Positions 31,853 through 42,165 of a stretch of 64,000 nucleotides of DNA are shown here, one piece after another; position 1 is the stretch's first letter, and every line of letters starts with the position of its first letter. Source of the DNA: Anniella stebbinsi (taxonomy: Eukaryota; Chordata; Lepidosauria; Squamata; Anniellidae). The stretch covers positions 66,208,763-66,272,762 of the forward strand of contig JARDYH010000007.1 in the NCBI GenBank assembly GCA_029215795.1, written 5' to 3'. The notes below the pieces were generated by a model, which was not told the DNA's origin, ran no database searches, and was given only the letters and a program-made list of their open reading frames with translations. A program made the translations under genes and the position numbers.

Positions 31853-34800
31853 GTAAGCATCACTACACCATATTATTGATTATGAAAAAGAGAAGAATCG
31901 GGATATCCAGGGTTTGTTTGTTTTTAGAATGGGATAACCAGGGGATGGTGCGGAAAGCATGCAGGAGGTTGGCGAGGTCATCTAAAGGACCCCCTGGTGC
32001 AGGGATGTTCATAATGTCTGAATTGGTGAGCATTTCCTGTATTGTATTTTCTGTTGCAGATTACATGACCGATGAACCTGAAAACGATGGAAAAGGAATG
32101 AGAAAGTTTTTCTCTGAGCTTCTAACTCTTCGGTCTTGGTTGTTACACATCTGGCATATCATTTTTTGTCGCTTAATCTCCGAATTGCCCAGGTACATCT
32201 TCTTGGTTGAAGTTACTGATTTGCTTGAATGCTTGTTTTATTTGCTCATTTATTTCATTTATTTACAGAATTTGTATTCCACACCTTCAACAATAATTTG
32301 GCATCATTTTGCATATATAAATTAACATTGGTGGGATTACACACACACACACACACATATAAAAATAAAAAAATGACTTAGGATTCTACATTACTTGAAG
32401 AAGCCTTCCCCAACCGGTTGCCCTCCAGAAGTTTTGGACTACAACTCCCAGCATTCATTGCCATTAGCCATGCCAACTGGGGATGATGGGAACGGAAGTC
32501 AGAAACATCTGAAAGGCATCTGAATCAATTAGGTAATTTAGAGTGCAGTCTTATGCCCGTTTAGACAGAAAAAAAGTCTTACAACTCCCAGCATGCCCCA
32601 GCCAGCATCCCCCATGGAGGCCATCTGATCCTCAAGTGACAAAGATGGTTCCAAAAAGACCCCTAAGCTACAAACCTCCTCCTTTAGGGGGAGTGCAATT
32701 CCACCCAGAACAATTAAACAGTGTTAGATAGTATAAAAGCACTAATAAAGAAAGTTGATTTGAACTTCCTCTAAATTGGTTCCAGCCTGCGCTTATTGCC
32801 TTGAATACTAAATGCTGCGTTGCCACGCTTTCCCTGTATCAAGCAACTCTGCTGTCACATCAGACTTTCCAACATCAGTAAAGATCCATAACCAAAGGTT
32901 ACACGCTGCCCTTGCCCCCGCCCACATCACCATAATTTGAGTACTGCTCTAGAATAGAGATGTGTGAGAAATTTGCTGGCCTTGCATTTTTATGTGAGAT
33001 TACTCGATTCACACTAACTGGATTGGGTCCAGGAAGTAGACCCAAAAGTAACGTGGTCAGAAATCCATACATTTCCCAGTTTGCAGTGCCTTTCACATAA
33101 AAAACAAAGGCGTTCTAATTTCCAATGCAAAACTGGGACAGAATGAGCCAAATGATACCAAATGAGGACATGAGCGAGGCTGAACTTGATGGACTCATTC
33201 ATCCATATTCTAGGGGGAAGAAGCTTTTAAGCTTATTGTATCTTTTCACAACTCAAGAAGCTTTCCTGTCTTCTTTTCTTTCATAGTGCAACTCCTGTGT
33301 CACCACGGAGGCTAGTAGTCTGAGGATGATTTGATGAAAACATGTTTGCCCATTTGTCTTGTTACTTGAACAACTTTAGACTTTTAAAATAAATGTACTA
33401 CAAATAAATTGGCCAAAAAAAAAAGATCATTTACCACTTCTTGAAGTTTGAGGTCGAAAACACGCAATGTGATATTTTTCTCTCTCTTCTCCCTCTGATG
33501 TCCTTTCAGCCCTTTCTCCTCACCTTCTCTTCGTCCTATTCTATCACCAACTGACTTTTCTTCAGGCCCTTTTCCAACATTCTGTTCCTGTCCTTTCATT
33601 GGCCCAGCACTCTAAAGCCTCATAGGAGTAAATGTTACTACACATGCAGAGACACAGGGTGTCACATGTTACATTACATGCAAAGTGTGGGATATATACG
33701 TTAACCTCCCCTTTGCATCATCTCTCTCTCTTCTCTTTTCCACAACTGCCCAAAGCTCAAGCCTTGAACTTTTTCAACATTTCAAACTTTTCTGCATGTC
33801 TACACTGCTCAAGTTTCAGTTTAAAACAAAAATGAGCAAAATCGGTCTAGTAGCTCTTGAGTAATAATCCTTAGATTACTGTATTCTTATATATGATTTT
33901 TTTTTTGCCTTGCCTGCCCTCTAGTGAAACCCTCTATGAGCGCAATCACTCCAAAGCTTCCAAACAGTCAATGTAGTCTTATTTTTTATTTTCTTGTGAT
34001 CATCAGATCTCTTTATCAGACAAGAATACAAGGGCTCCATCACACCAGCGATTTAGTGCACTCTCGCCATGCCTGGCGTGCAGATTTGCAACACAGTACA
34101 CACATGACGCCTTGCCTGTCCTGATGACACCCTGCCTCTTCCCCAGCCTTTCCCATCTTTTCCTAGAATGCCTAAAGTCTGGATTATTTTCCCGAAGCGC
34201 GTTTAATGTGCCCTTAAGCCTCTGTGTAGTGCTGTACTCTCACTTTTTCCTTTGTTAGGGACATGTGCTGTGACGGGAGCCTTGCTGATGGTTTGAATGG
34301 TTTGCATCAGGTCCTGGCAGGGAAAAGCGATCTCTCCCAGCAGCCAGCTCCAAGCCTCGATATAAAACCCAAACCTTGCATCCCAGGCTCGAAAGTGTTT
34401 TTTAAAATCATACAATGCCCGGATCTCTGCAGAGACAGGATTGTACTCCCTCGATGCCCCCAAAGAGCCAGACTAAAGGGTCGTTCCATTTTTGCCCAGC
34501 AGAAATGCAGTCTGGTTGAAGTACTCATCTGCCAGGACCTGCTGGTATATGTCTTGTTAAGGGGGGGGGGGGGGGAAAGAGCAACCAATTAACTGGAGGG
34601 AGAAAGAGAAGGGGCGGGGTGGAGTAGAGTGGAAGAGCAAACAAGCGAAAGAGCAGCGCATTCAGGTGAAAGGGACCATAAGCTTGATGTACTTCTGCAT
34701 CAGGGGTAAAAAAAAAAAGAGGAGGCAAACCAGGGGAAAAACTTATGTGTGATGGAGCTCCAAAGGGTTTGTTTTTTTTACGGTGTGTGTATGTCATCTG

Positions 34801-37800
34801 GCTTGTTTAGTAAAGGGTTAGAGACAACGCGTTCAGTTCACCTTCACCCTGAGCTTCTACTGGACATTAAAAGGTGGGATTCTCCACCTTACAACCACTG
34901 CAAAAGCTCTCACTCCCAGGAGGTGGAAACCAGCCAGGGTTCCACACTGTTGACGGCCATTACAACAACTAGTTGGCTTTTGTCTCCATCTCTATCTCTG
35001 GCCCCCCTGTAACAGTGGCAGCCTGCTTCAAACAAGAGTATTCTGTGATTGGTATATGATCTTATTTCGTTTAAAATTAATAACCACGTTTCATGGAATT
35101 ACAATAAATGCTTCATTACGAAACCATGAAGCCTTTGATTGATTGATTTACTGCATTTCTATACCGCCCAATAGCTGAAGCTCTCTGGGCGGTTTACAAA
35201 AATTAAAACCATAAAAATCATTCAAAATATAAAACAAACAACAGTATAAAAACATAATATAAAATACAGTATAAAAGCACAACCAGGATAATACCGAGCA
35301 GTCATGCAGAAATTAATACAGATTTAAAATACAAATTTAAACAGTAAGGTTAAAAATTAATCCTATGAACTGTTAAAATACTGAGAAAATAAAAAGGTCT
35401 TCACCTGGCGTCCAAAGGAGTATAACGTAGGTGCCAGGCGAACCTCTCTAGGGAGCTCATTCCACAGCCGGGGTGCCACAGCAGAGAAGGCCCTTCTTCT
35501 GGTAGCCACCTGCCTCACTTCCTTTGGCAGATTGCAAAAGCTTATACACTTTTTTTCTCTGTTTTTTTTGGTTGGTCTAATAAAGATATTGCACTCCTAT
35601 GGATTTTGGATTTCTTCTTATGGCCAACATGACTACTTTTGCTATTTGTGTGACTTACAGAACACAGAGTGGAGCCGACCAACAGGGTGAGCCTACACTG
35701 GAGGAAGAGACTTTATTATCCAAGAGGCCATCCCCTCCAACTCCTAGGTAAAGCTACACAATATCACAAAAGGTTATAGGTCCCCCTCTTCCACCCCCCC
35801 CCCAATCTGACCACTGCTCTAGAGTGAAGGAAGTATCTTCACAGTTCCAGAAGCCTCATTTTATTTTTAATTTTTCGCCTTACCCGTCCTTTAGTGCAGG
35901 GTTGGGAGACATTGGGAGGTGTGGGGGACCTTTTTGCTCCCAGGACCACCCCCATGGGCCAAACTCTTTGGTGCAGTGCAGACCATGGAGCGCCCTAAAA
36001 AACGAGGAGAAAAAGGCAGGGAAATCGCCGGTTTGCTGACTAATTTTGGCTGCTAAGCGCTCTATAAAGCTACAGCGCTAAAATTCCAAACAAGCAAAAT
36101 TTGGCACTTTGCACTGTAGCCAATACAGTTGCCATTATTTTATTTTATTTTATTTTTTGTATTTCTGGACAGCGTAGGAGGTGGGGCCGCACCAGGGTCA
36201 GCCAACGGGGGGGACGTGGACGTGCAGCCTGCATCCACACGTTGCCCAACCCAGCTCTAGTGGTTTCTGCCAGGAGTGCAATCGCTGCCTCTGAATGAAC
36301 ACCCACGGAAGACTTCCCCCACCTGTCGCCTACCTTTGGGTTCAGGTTGAGAAAAGGGAGGGACTACAAGTTGATCAGTTATCGTAACCCTACCTTTAGA
36401 CCGTTCATGGGATAAGTGTCTGCAATCGCAAATACTTCCCCTACTTTGATCTATACTTCTCTGATGGAGATTCAAGTTTAGTTTGTAACACGCTAGCTTT
36501 ATTCCTTGGAAGTCTGAGGGTTCGAACTGGTGACAGGGATGGGGGCTGGCCATGCCGGCCACCCCCCCAAGGTCCCCATGTACACCGGGCTCCGCCCCTT
36601 CATTCCCCCATTCAGTTGAACATGAGTAGAATGTTCCATGCAATCAGGCATCCTGATCTTGTGGAGCATTGTATTTACAGTACAGCTGTGCTCCAGGCGT
36701 CGTGGAGGGGTGAGGTGGGGACATGAAGGGGTGGGGGCGGTGCTTTTGGAGACAGTGGGGCGGAACATGCCTGCACGGTCCCATCCTCAATTTGAGCCGC
36801 CATCGTTCCAAATAAAATGTGAATAGGGCTACAGTAGGCTGACCAGATAAAATCCAGGTCAGGGCTCATGTAACTTGAACAGTTTTAGAGAAAAGGGAAT
36901 GTCCGCCAGAGTCATTTGTATGCAATTAGTTCCTGGTGATATTCCCTCTTCATCACAACAGTTAAAGGTGCAGGCACTATACTAGAGTTACCATATACAG
37001 AAGAAGGCAGGGCCCCTGCAACTTTAACTGTTGTGATAAAGAGGGAATTTCACCAGGAACTAATTGCATACAAATGACACTGGCTGACATTCCCTTTTCT
37101 CTACAATTGTTAAAGTTACAGGAGCCCTGACCTGGATTTTATCTGGTCAACCTAGGCTACAGAGTCTTGAAGAAAGACCCTGAGCTCTGCATCGCTCCTC
37201 AGTCAAAATTTAAAAAATCGATGAAGTGGCCTCCTTACATCAAATCACTGTAGAGTTTTATAAACAGTGCATTCTCTGCTTTCACTCATCTGGAATGCTA
37301 TTTTCTCTCTCCCTGTCTCTGTCTGTCTGTCGGTCTCTCTCTCTCTCTCTGTTTCCAGGTCGGAAGAGACCAAGCATCATAATATCCAGTGTATCTTCAT
37401 CAACTTCAGTGCCTGGGATTATGTGGGATGTGATTATATCTGGGCTGGCCTCTTGACAACGCTGCTTGATGAAATTGAAGGAAAATACAAATATTATTAT
37501 GGTGCTTTTAGGATGTTTGGTGCGGAATATGAGAGGAACCTTATAAACAATAAGTGGATTTTGAAAACAAATACAAAGGTGTCATTTTTCAGTATTGTAT
37601 CTGTGTCTTTTGCTGTAACGCTGTGTGCTTGGTTCCTAAAAGAAGAGAACTTAATGGAAATATTTTCTGCCATTATTGCCTCTGCTGCTTCCCTTTCCTG
37701 TATCCCGTTCATATTCCCATGTAAAAACCTCTTTTTCACAGTGAGAAGGAAGATTCAGAAAGAAATCAAGAACAAGGACCTCAACGTCGAGTTGGGCTTC

Positions 37801-38847
37801 ATGCACTATGTAAAACAAGAGGTCGAAACCATCACTAAGTTCCTCCAGTTCATGGCCCTCGAAGAGGAGAAAGAGATCAGGGTGGTCCTGAAGATCACCG
37901 ACTTGGACCTATGTGCTCCGGACAAGGTGGTGGCTATTCTGGAGGCCATGAGCATCCTACTATCCGACAACGACGCTCCGTTTATCTCCATCTTGGCTGC
38001 GGATCCAAGTATCCTTGTGGAATGTATCCAACAATCAAGGAACACCTGGAGCAATGGTTACTTATACTTAGACCGGATTGTGTCCTTGCCCTTTTCCCTG
38101 CCGCAGATGAGCTATCAGGGCAAGACGCAGCTCGAAAAGGATATCAAAAAAAGACTGCAGAATAGGAATCTAAAAATGGTCCCCATCCAGGAAAACTACA
38201 GAATGCCAAAAGCAGCCATGACTCAGGAAAGTCAGCATGTCATTCGCCAGCTAAGGACTGAGGATTTGGGGGAAGATCTTCTAAGGAATGTTGTCCAAAT
38301 GAAGAGGATAGTGAGCACAGTCCAGACCATCCACTCCATGATCACACAGGGATATACGTTCAAAGATGTCAAGAACGATGGGGAAAATGAAGACAAATTG
38401 GAGATCCACAAGGTAATAGATTGGGTTATTCTTGCAAATTGTTGGCCTTGCCGCTTGAGCTGGATTTTGCAGTGCGAGGAAAATGATCGGCAGCGATGCA
38501 GGCTTGATGAAAGCTGTCTAATGAGGTCTGTCTCTGTGCAGGGGAAAGGAGAAAAGGGAGATGCCAACACATTATATAGCATTTTTGAGGCCCACGAGTT
38601 CAGGCTGGGTGAGATAAAGAATGATATCAAAAACCTTTTGGAACTTGATGGCGATCCTGAGCTTTTCAAAATTTTCCTGCATGAGAACAAGGGTCATTTT
38701 ACCGCGGAGTGGGTCCGGTGTTTTTCTGATCTTCTCATCAATTTGGATTTCTCTTTGAAAAGGCAGCTTGAGTTGTACGACTGCCTGATGTGCATACCCA
38801 AGGAGGGCAGCAAAAGAAAGCACTTACGGGAGAGTCAAGAACGCTGA
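31678..38847 (+). CDS. NKPD1-like gene copy 2 (598 aa, three coding exons, no SAM-like exon)
   Basis: Exons 31678-31852, 32060-32192 and 37359-38847 total 1797 bases, in frame throughout (599 codons with stop), with GT-AG junctions and matching phases. The ATG at 31678 begins MSKESSSKIPTKEW. The P-loop region is GLYSPWGQQKRKFL. Then come HIWHIIF, INFSAWDYVGCDYIWAGLL, two hydrophobic segments (from VSFFSIVSVSFAVTL and from IIASAASLSCIPFIF), a Walker B-like VVLKITDLDLC, SILAADPS, PFSLPQMS and WVILANCWPCRLSWILQC. The protein stops soon after the last KAP helix. Catalytic motifs are degenerate, as in copy 1. It resembles copy 3 more than copy 1. An AATAAA at 39441 gives a plausible 3' end. The second intron (5.2 kb) splits what is a continuous exon in the other copies. 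Alternative: 31678-32192 and 37267-38847 are two partial duplicates. Matching splice phases favour one gene. Confidence 0.72.
32060..32192 (+). CDS. NKPD1-like copy 2, exon 2
   Basis: Acceptor CTGTTGCAG ends at 32059, donor GTACAT at 32193. Encodes YYMTDEPENDGKGMRKFF, then LRSWLLHIWHIIFCRLISEL. Homologous to the first part of the large exon in copy 1 (GYMRLLSWKK start). The frame stays open past the donor for 40 more codons, so intron retention would truncate the protein. Confidence 0.62.
35140..35530 (-). repeat. LINE 3'-end-like dispersed repeat
   Basis: TTTCTATACCGCCCAATAGC then CTCTCTGGGCGGTTTACAAA, followed by an A-rich stretch and GGGAGCTCATTCCACAGCC, GCAGAGAAGGCCC and GGTAGCCACCTGCCTCAC. 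Shared, in part word for word, with 30540-30610 and 52625-53150. Confidence 0.65.
36835..37154. mobile_element. hAT-like palindromic MITE with 8-bp target-site duplication (320 bp)
   Basis: GGCTACAG at 36827-36834 and again at 37155-37162 flanks the element. Ends TAGGCTGACCAGATAAAATC and GATTTTATCTGGTCAACCTA are inverted. The arms continue to be complementary for well over 100 bases (CATTTGTATGCAATTAG facing CTAATTGCATACAAATG). It lies in copy 2 intron 2, about 200 bases before the last exon. Confidence 0.9.
37310..37352. repeat. (TGTC)n/(TC)n tract forming the copy 2 polypyrimidine tract
   Basis: A run of CTGTCTCTGTCTGTCTGTC and CTCTCTCTCTCT ends in TTTCCAG at the last-exon acceptor. In copy 3 the aligned DNA is short and unexpanded. 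Confidence 0.75.
37359..38847 (+). CDS. NKPD1-like copy 2, last exon (KAP domain)
   Basis: Acceptor GTTTCCAG ends at 37358; TGA at 38845-38847. About 496 codons with no lesion. The frame is also open upstream to an ATG at 37267 (LLSLIWNAIFSLPVS), DNA that is itself homologous to coding sequence in copy 3. So a transcript starting inside the intron could give a 526-residue protein. Confidence 0.78.
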
Positions 38848-39440
38848 ATGCCGATCCAAACGGAGGTCTTTAAGGCATGAAGAAGAGGAAAACGTCTTAG
38901 GATTCATGCCCTGTAATTTGAAAATGCACATAATCCTTTAGGGAGCTAAAACTGCCTATCCCCCAAATTAAATCTCTCCCACCCACCCAAACATTGAAAT
39001 GGCTTTGCAGACTATTGGATAATGTTACATTGGTGTGTGGTTGATTTCTTTGTTAACTGCTTAAGCATGACTTTAACTAAATGTTGAGCTTTAATTGGCT
39101 GTTCTTGTGCATCTGCTTGAATGCTTAAGGGTTAAATGGATGATTAAGAATAGTGATGACCTGAGCCAGATGTACTAGCCCATATTGAATGTATAAATGG
39201 TGCTTCCAGATCCATACTTCTATAGCTAGCTGTAGATAATACAAAGTTTTTATTTCAATAGATGATAACATTGGTTGTGTTATTTAAGTAACTGGATAAT
39301 TTTAACATAAAAATAGTTGTTAATGGTTTGTTAAATGATTTCTTAATTTCTTCTTATTATGGATTTCCTTGTATATTGACACCCTCTGTTTTTCTTGTTG
39401 TAAGTTTGATGTATATGCAAAGCTTGGGTGGCTATTGAGC

Positions 39441-39446
39441 AATAAA
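39441..39446 (+). terminator. Probable poly(A) signal of NKPD1-like copy 2
   Basis: AATAAA 594 bases after the stop, followed about 30 bases on by TTGTGGTTTTGGGCACTG, a GT-rich downstream element. Confidence 0.5.
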
Positions 39447-39559
39447 CTAAATTGAACTCATTGTGGTTTTGGGCACTGAGCATTAATTCTGAACTGACAA
39501 TGCAAGCCTATTGAATTGAAACAATGGCTTCCTTCAGAAAACAGAAGTCTTACCCAAAT

Positions 39560-39990
39560 GAGGAAAACGAAAGGGAACACAAGCTTTCACAAAGGTGATG
39601 CAAGCAGATAATAAGAGATGCAAAAAAGCATTTGGAGGATATATCTAACAACATCAAGACCAACAATAAAGAATTATTTAAATATATCAGAAGCAGAAAG
39701 CCAGTTACAGAAGAAGTTGAACCACTGGGTGACAATGGAGTTAAAGGACTGGTAAAGGAGGATAAGGAGATTGCAGAGAAGCTGCATGAATTCTTTTCAT
39801 CTGTCTTCACCGCAGAAAATATAGGCAGGTACCTGTGCTTGAACTGATGTGTTCATGAAGGAAGTCTGAGGAACTGAGGCAAATAGTGGTGACAAAAGAT
39901 TAAATTCTCAAACGTTATTGACAAATTGAAAGTTAATAAATCATTAGTCCCAGATGGCATCCATCCTAGAGTTCTTAACAAACTCAAATA
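39560..39990 (+). mobile_element. CR1-like LINE fragment (reverse transcriptase N-terminal part)
   Basis: Frames encode NNKELFKYIRSRKPVTEEVE, LGDNGVKGLVKEDKEIAEKL then HEFFSSVFT, and, after a frame break, VNKSLVPDGIHPRVLNKL. The HEFFSSVFT and NKS-PDGIHPRVL patterns are typical of the stretch before and at the start of CR1-type reverse transcriptase. Several breaks; inactive. Confidence 0.75.
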
Positions 39991-40230
39991 TGAACACAAG
40001 AACGTACGAAGTACCATGCTGGATCAGACCAAGGGTATATCTAATCCAGCTCTCTGTTCACACAGTGGTCAACCAGCTGTCGACCAGGAACCCACAAGCA
40101 GGACACGGGTGCAACAGCACCCCTCCCCATGTTCCTCAACAACTAATGTATACAAATGTACTAGTAGCCATTGATAGTTTTCTCCTCCCCGAGTTCTAGT
40201 ATTATTTATGGGAGAGGGAGAAAAATATTT
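39990..40230 (+). repeat. SINE-like dispersed repeat
   Basis: Phrase GAACGTACGAAGTACCATGC then TGGATCAGACCAAGG, as in the copy at 10453, followed by a C-rich stretch. It interrupts the CR1 fragment on its left. Confidence 0.6.
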
Positions 40231-40944
40231 CCCTATCCACATTCTCCATGACATGCATAACTTTGTACGACTCTCCTTAGCCTCCTTTTTTTCCAAACTG
40301 AACAATCCAGCTGTCGTAACCTTCCTGCAATCCCCTGCTGTGTGCAGGAAAAGCAGCGCGATACAAATGGACCCTGAATGGGCCATGTGGTCTTTATTTA
40401 CTTCCTCTTCCCCTCTGGGAAGCATGAAGAAGTGCAGAGAAGCGACGGTAAAGAAACACGATTTACCGCCGTGTGGTGACGCTTCCTGCCTTTCCAGTTC
40501 CATTTTGATTTTTAAACTGCTTTGCAATACATGACAAAAGACTAACTTCTGGGGCGCTGCATGGCAGGGCTCTGGGGTTCCCTATAATGGCTTAGCCAGC
40601 CGTTTGGTCTCCCCATCATCAGCTAAACCGGATCAAAGCCCACGAGATGTTGTGGTCGGAGGGGATCGCTTTGCAGTTTGTCCCAAGGCTGGTTTGTGCC
40701 CATGGAGTTTTCTCAGGTGTTTGAGACCAACCAGGAAGTAAAGTCCTCCGTGTTCCCCTCTTTTCAAAACAGGGAGACCTGCTCTCTCCCCCTTTCAGCC
40801 TTTTCCCGTGATACTCAAAATTCCACATTGGCCCAAAGCATTTCCCTAGCTCTGGCCTTTTCTTGCCCTGTCACGATTGTTGGGATGAATCTGCCAGCCC
40901 AGAGTGATGCAATGGGTGTACTAAGCATTTTTTTTTCTTTCTGT

Positions 40945-42165
40945 AAAACAAAAATGAGATTCAGGACAGACAAAAAGACGCACTTCACACAGCATGTAGT
41001 TAAACTATGGCATTAGCTACCACAGGCTGCAGTGATGGCCACCAACTTGGTGCCAGGGCCCAGGACTAGAAGTCCTCAAAGATGGAAGCTTCCAGTGACA
41101 GTGGCCCAGACCTCATAACCTACCCAGTGGAGCAAACCTGACTCTTCTAGTGAACAGGGGCCCCTGAAGAGTGGCCCCTAACCAGTTCCTCCAACTTTCA
41201 TTCCCAAGGAGAAGTTCACACCTACAGGAAAGGTGCTCTGGTCCCTTAACAGGAAGATGCAGCAGCTGAGAGGGCTTCCGGAAAGGCCCTCTTGGCCTGA
41301 CTAAAACATCCTTGCCAGTTGCTCCTGGCCAGTACTGGAGACATTTGTGAGTGCTCTAGCTCCATGATTGCTGTCTGTGGTCCTGATATTCACCCCCAAG
41401 TTGCAGGCATGATCCGGCCACCTGCCCCACTGTGTGCCTCCTCACAGGTTTTCAGTATGACCAGTGCAACCTCCATTTTCAGGGGCAGTGTATCTGTGGA
41501 TGCAAAAAGCGATGATGCAGGCCAACAGCAGAGAAACCAGAGTTTAGGTGAACTGGTATGATATATCATGGTGGGATGGTGGTGGACTAGTTCTGCAAGT
41601 CAAGATGGTGTCTGTAAGTCATGATGAGCATAGTTAAGACAGTTTAAAATGCAAAACTCTGGACATGCTCCGAGTCTTTCTTCTTTGTTGATCAGGGTTG
41701 CCAAGCTATCCCCCAACACACACACACCAGGAATGTGTGCCTATGTAAAACCATGAAGGGCACAATCCCATGGAGAAGGCCATAAGCCTTGAAACTTGGA
41801 GAATTATAGTCATCCTATGCAGAGTGGGAGGTGTGGTGAAGGTGATCTTTGTCTCTGTTCTCTTCCTGCTTTGAATTTCAGCTAGACAGGCTTTTTGCCC
41901 ATCTAGCTGAGACATCAGGGAGTGGGGGAAGGAGTGGGAGAGGCCAGAGGAGTCCTCATGAGCTGGCCTCCCTAATCCCCTTTCCACCCATGGAACCCCC
42001 CCCCCCTTTACCTTACCTGTAGAGCTGGAAAAGTTGCAGGAAAGAGCACCTAAAATGATCAAGGGGCTGGAGCGTCTCCCCTATGAGGGATGGTTACAAC
42101 AGCTGGGATTGTTTAGCTTGAAAAAAGGAGGGTAAAAGGAGACATGATAGAAGTGTACAACTTAT
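40945..42165 (+). mobile_element. Scattered LINE 3'-end pieces (CR1-type)
   Basis: Two short blocks: 40955-41050 (GACAGACAAAAAGACGCACT then CACACAGCATGTAGTTAAAC) and 42040-42165 (AGGGGCTGGAGCGTCTCCCC then TATGAGGGATGG, AGGAGACATGATAGAAGTG). Both read like CR1 3' regions. The DNA between (41060-42030) shows no gene; (CA)n at 41717-41729 and poly-C at 41998-42007. Confidence 0.55.

Larger units (their letters stand above)
32193..37358 (+). other. Large intron of NKPD1-like copy 2
   Basis: No other gene is seen. Contents: (CA)n at 32340-32358, dispersed palindromic repeat copies at about 32395-32520 and 32571-32600, a poly-G run at 34561-34574, LINE 3'-end-like repeat on the minus strand at about 35140-35530, a complete hAT-like MITE at 36835-37154, and a (TGTC)n/(TC)n tract just before the last exon. 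Confidence 0.6.
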
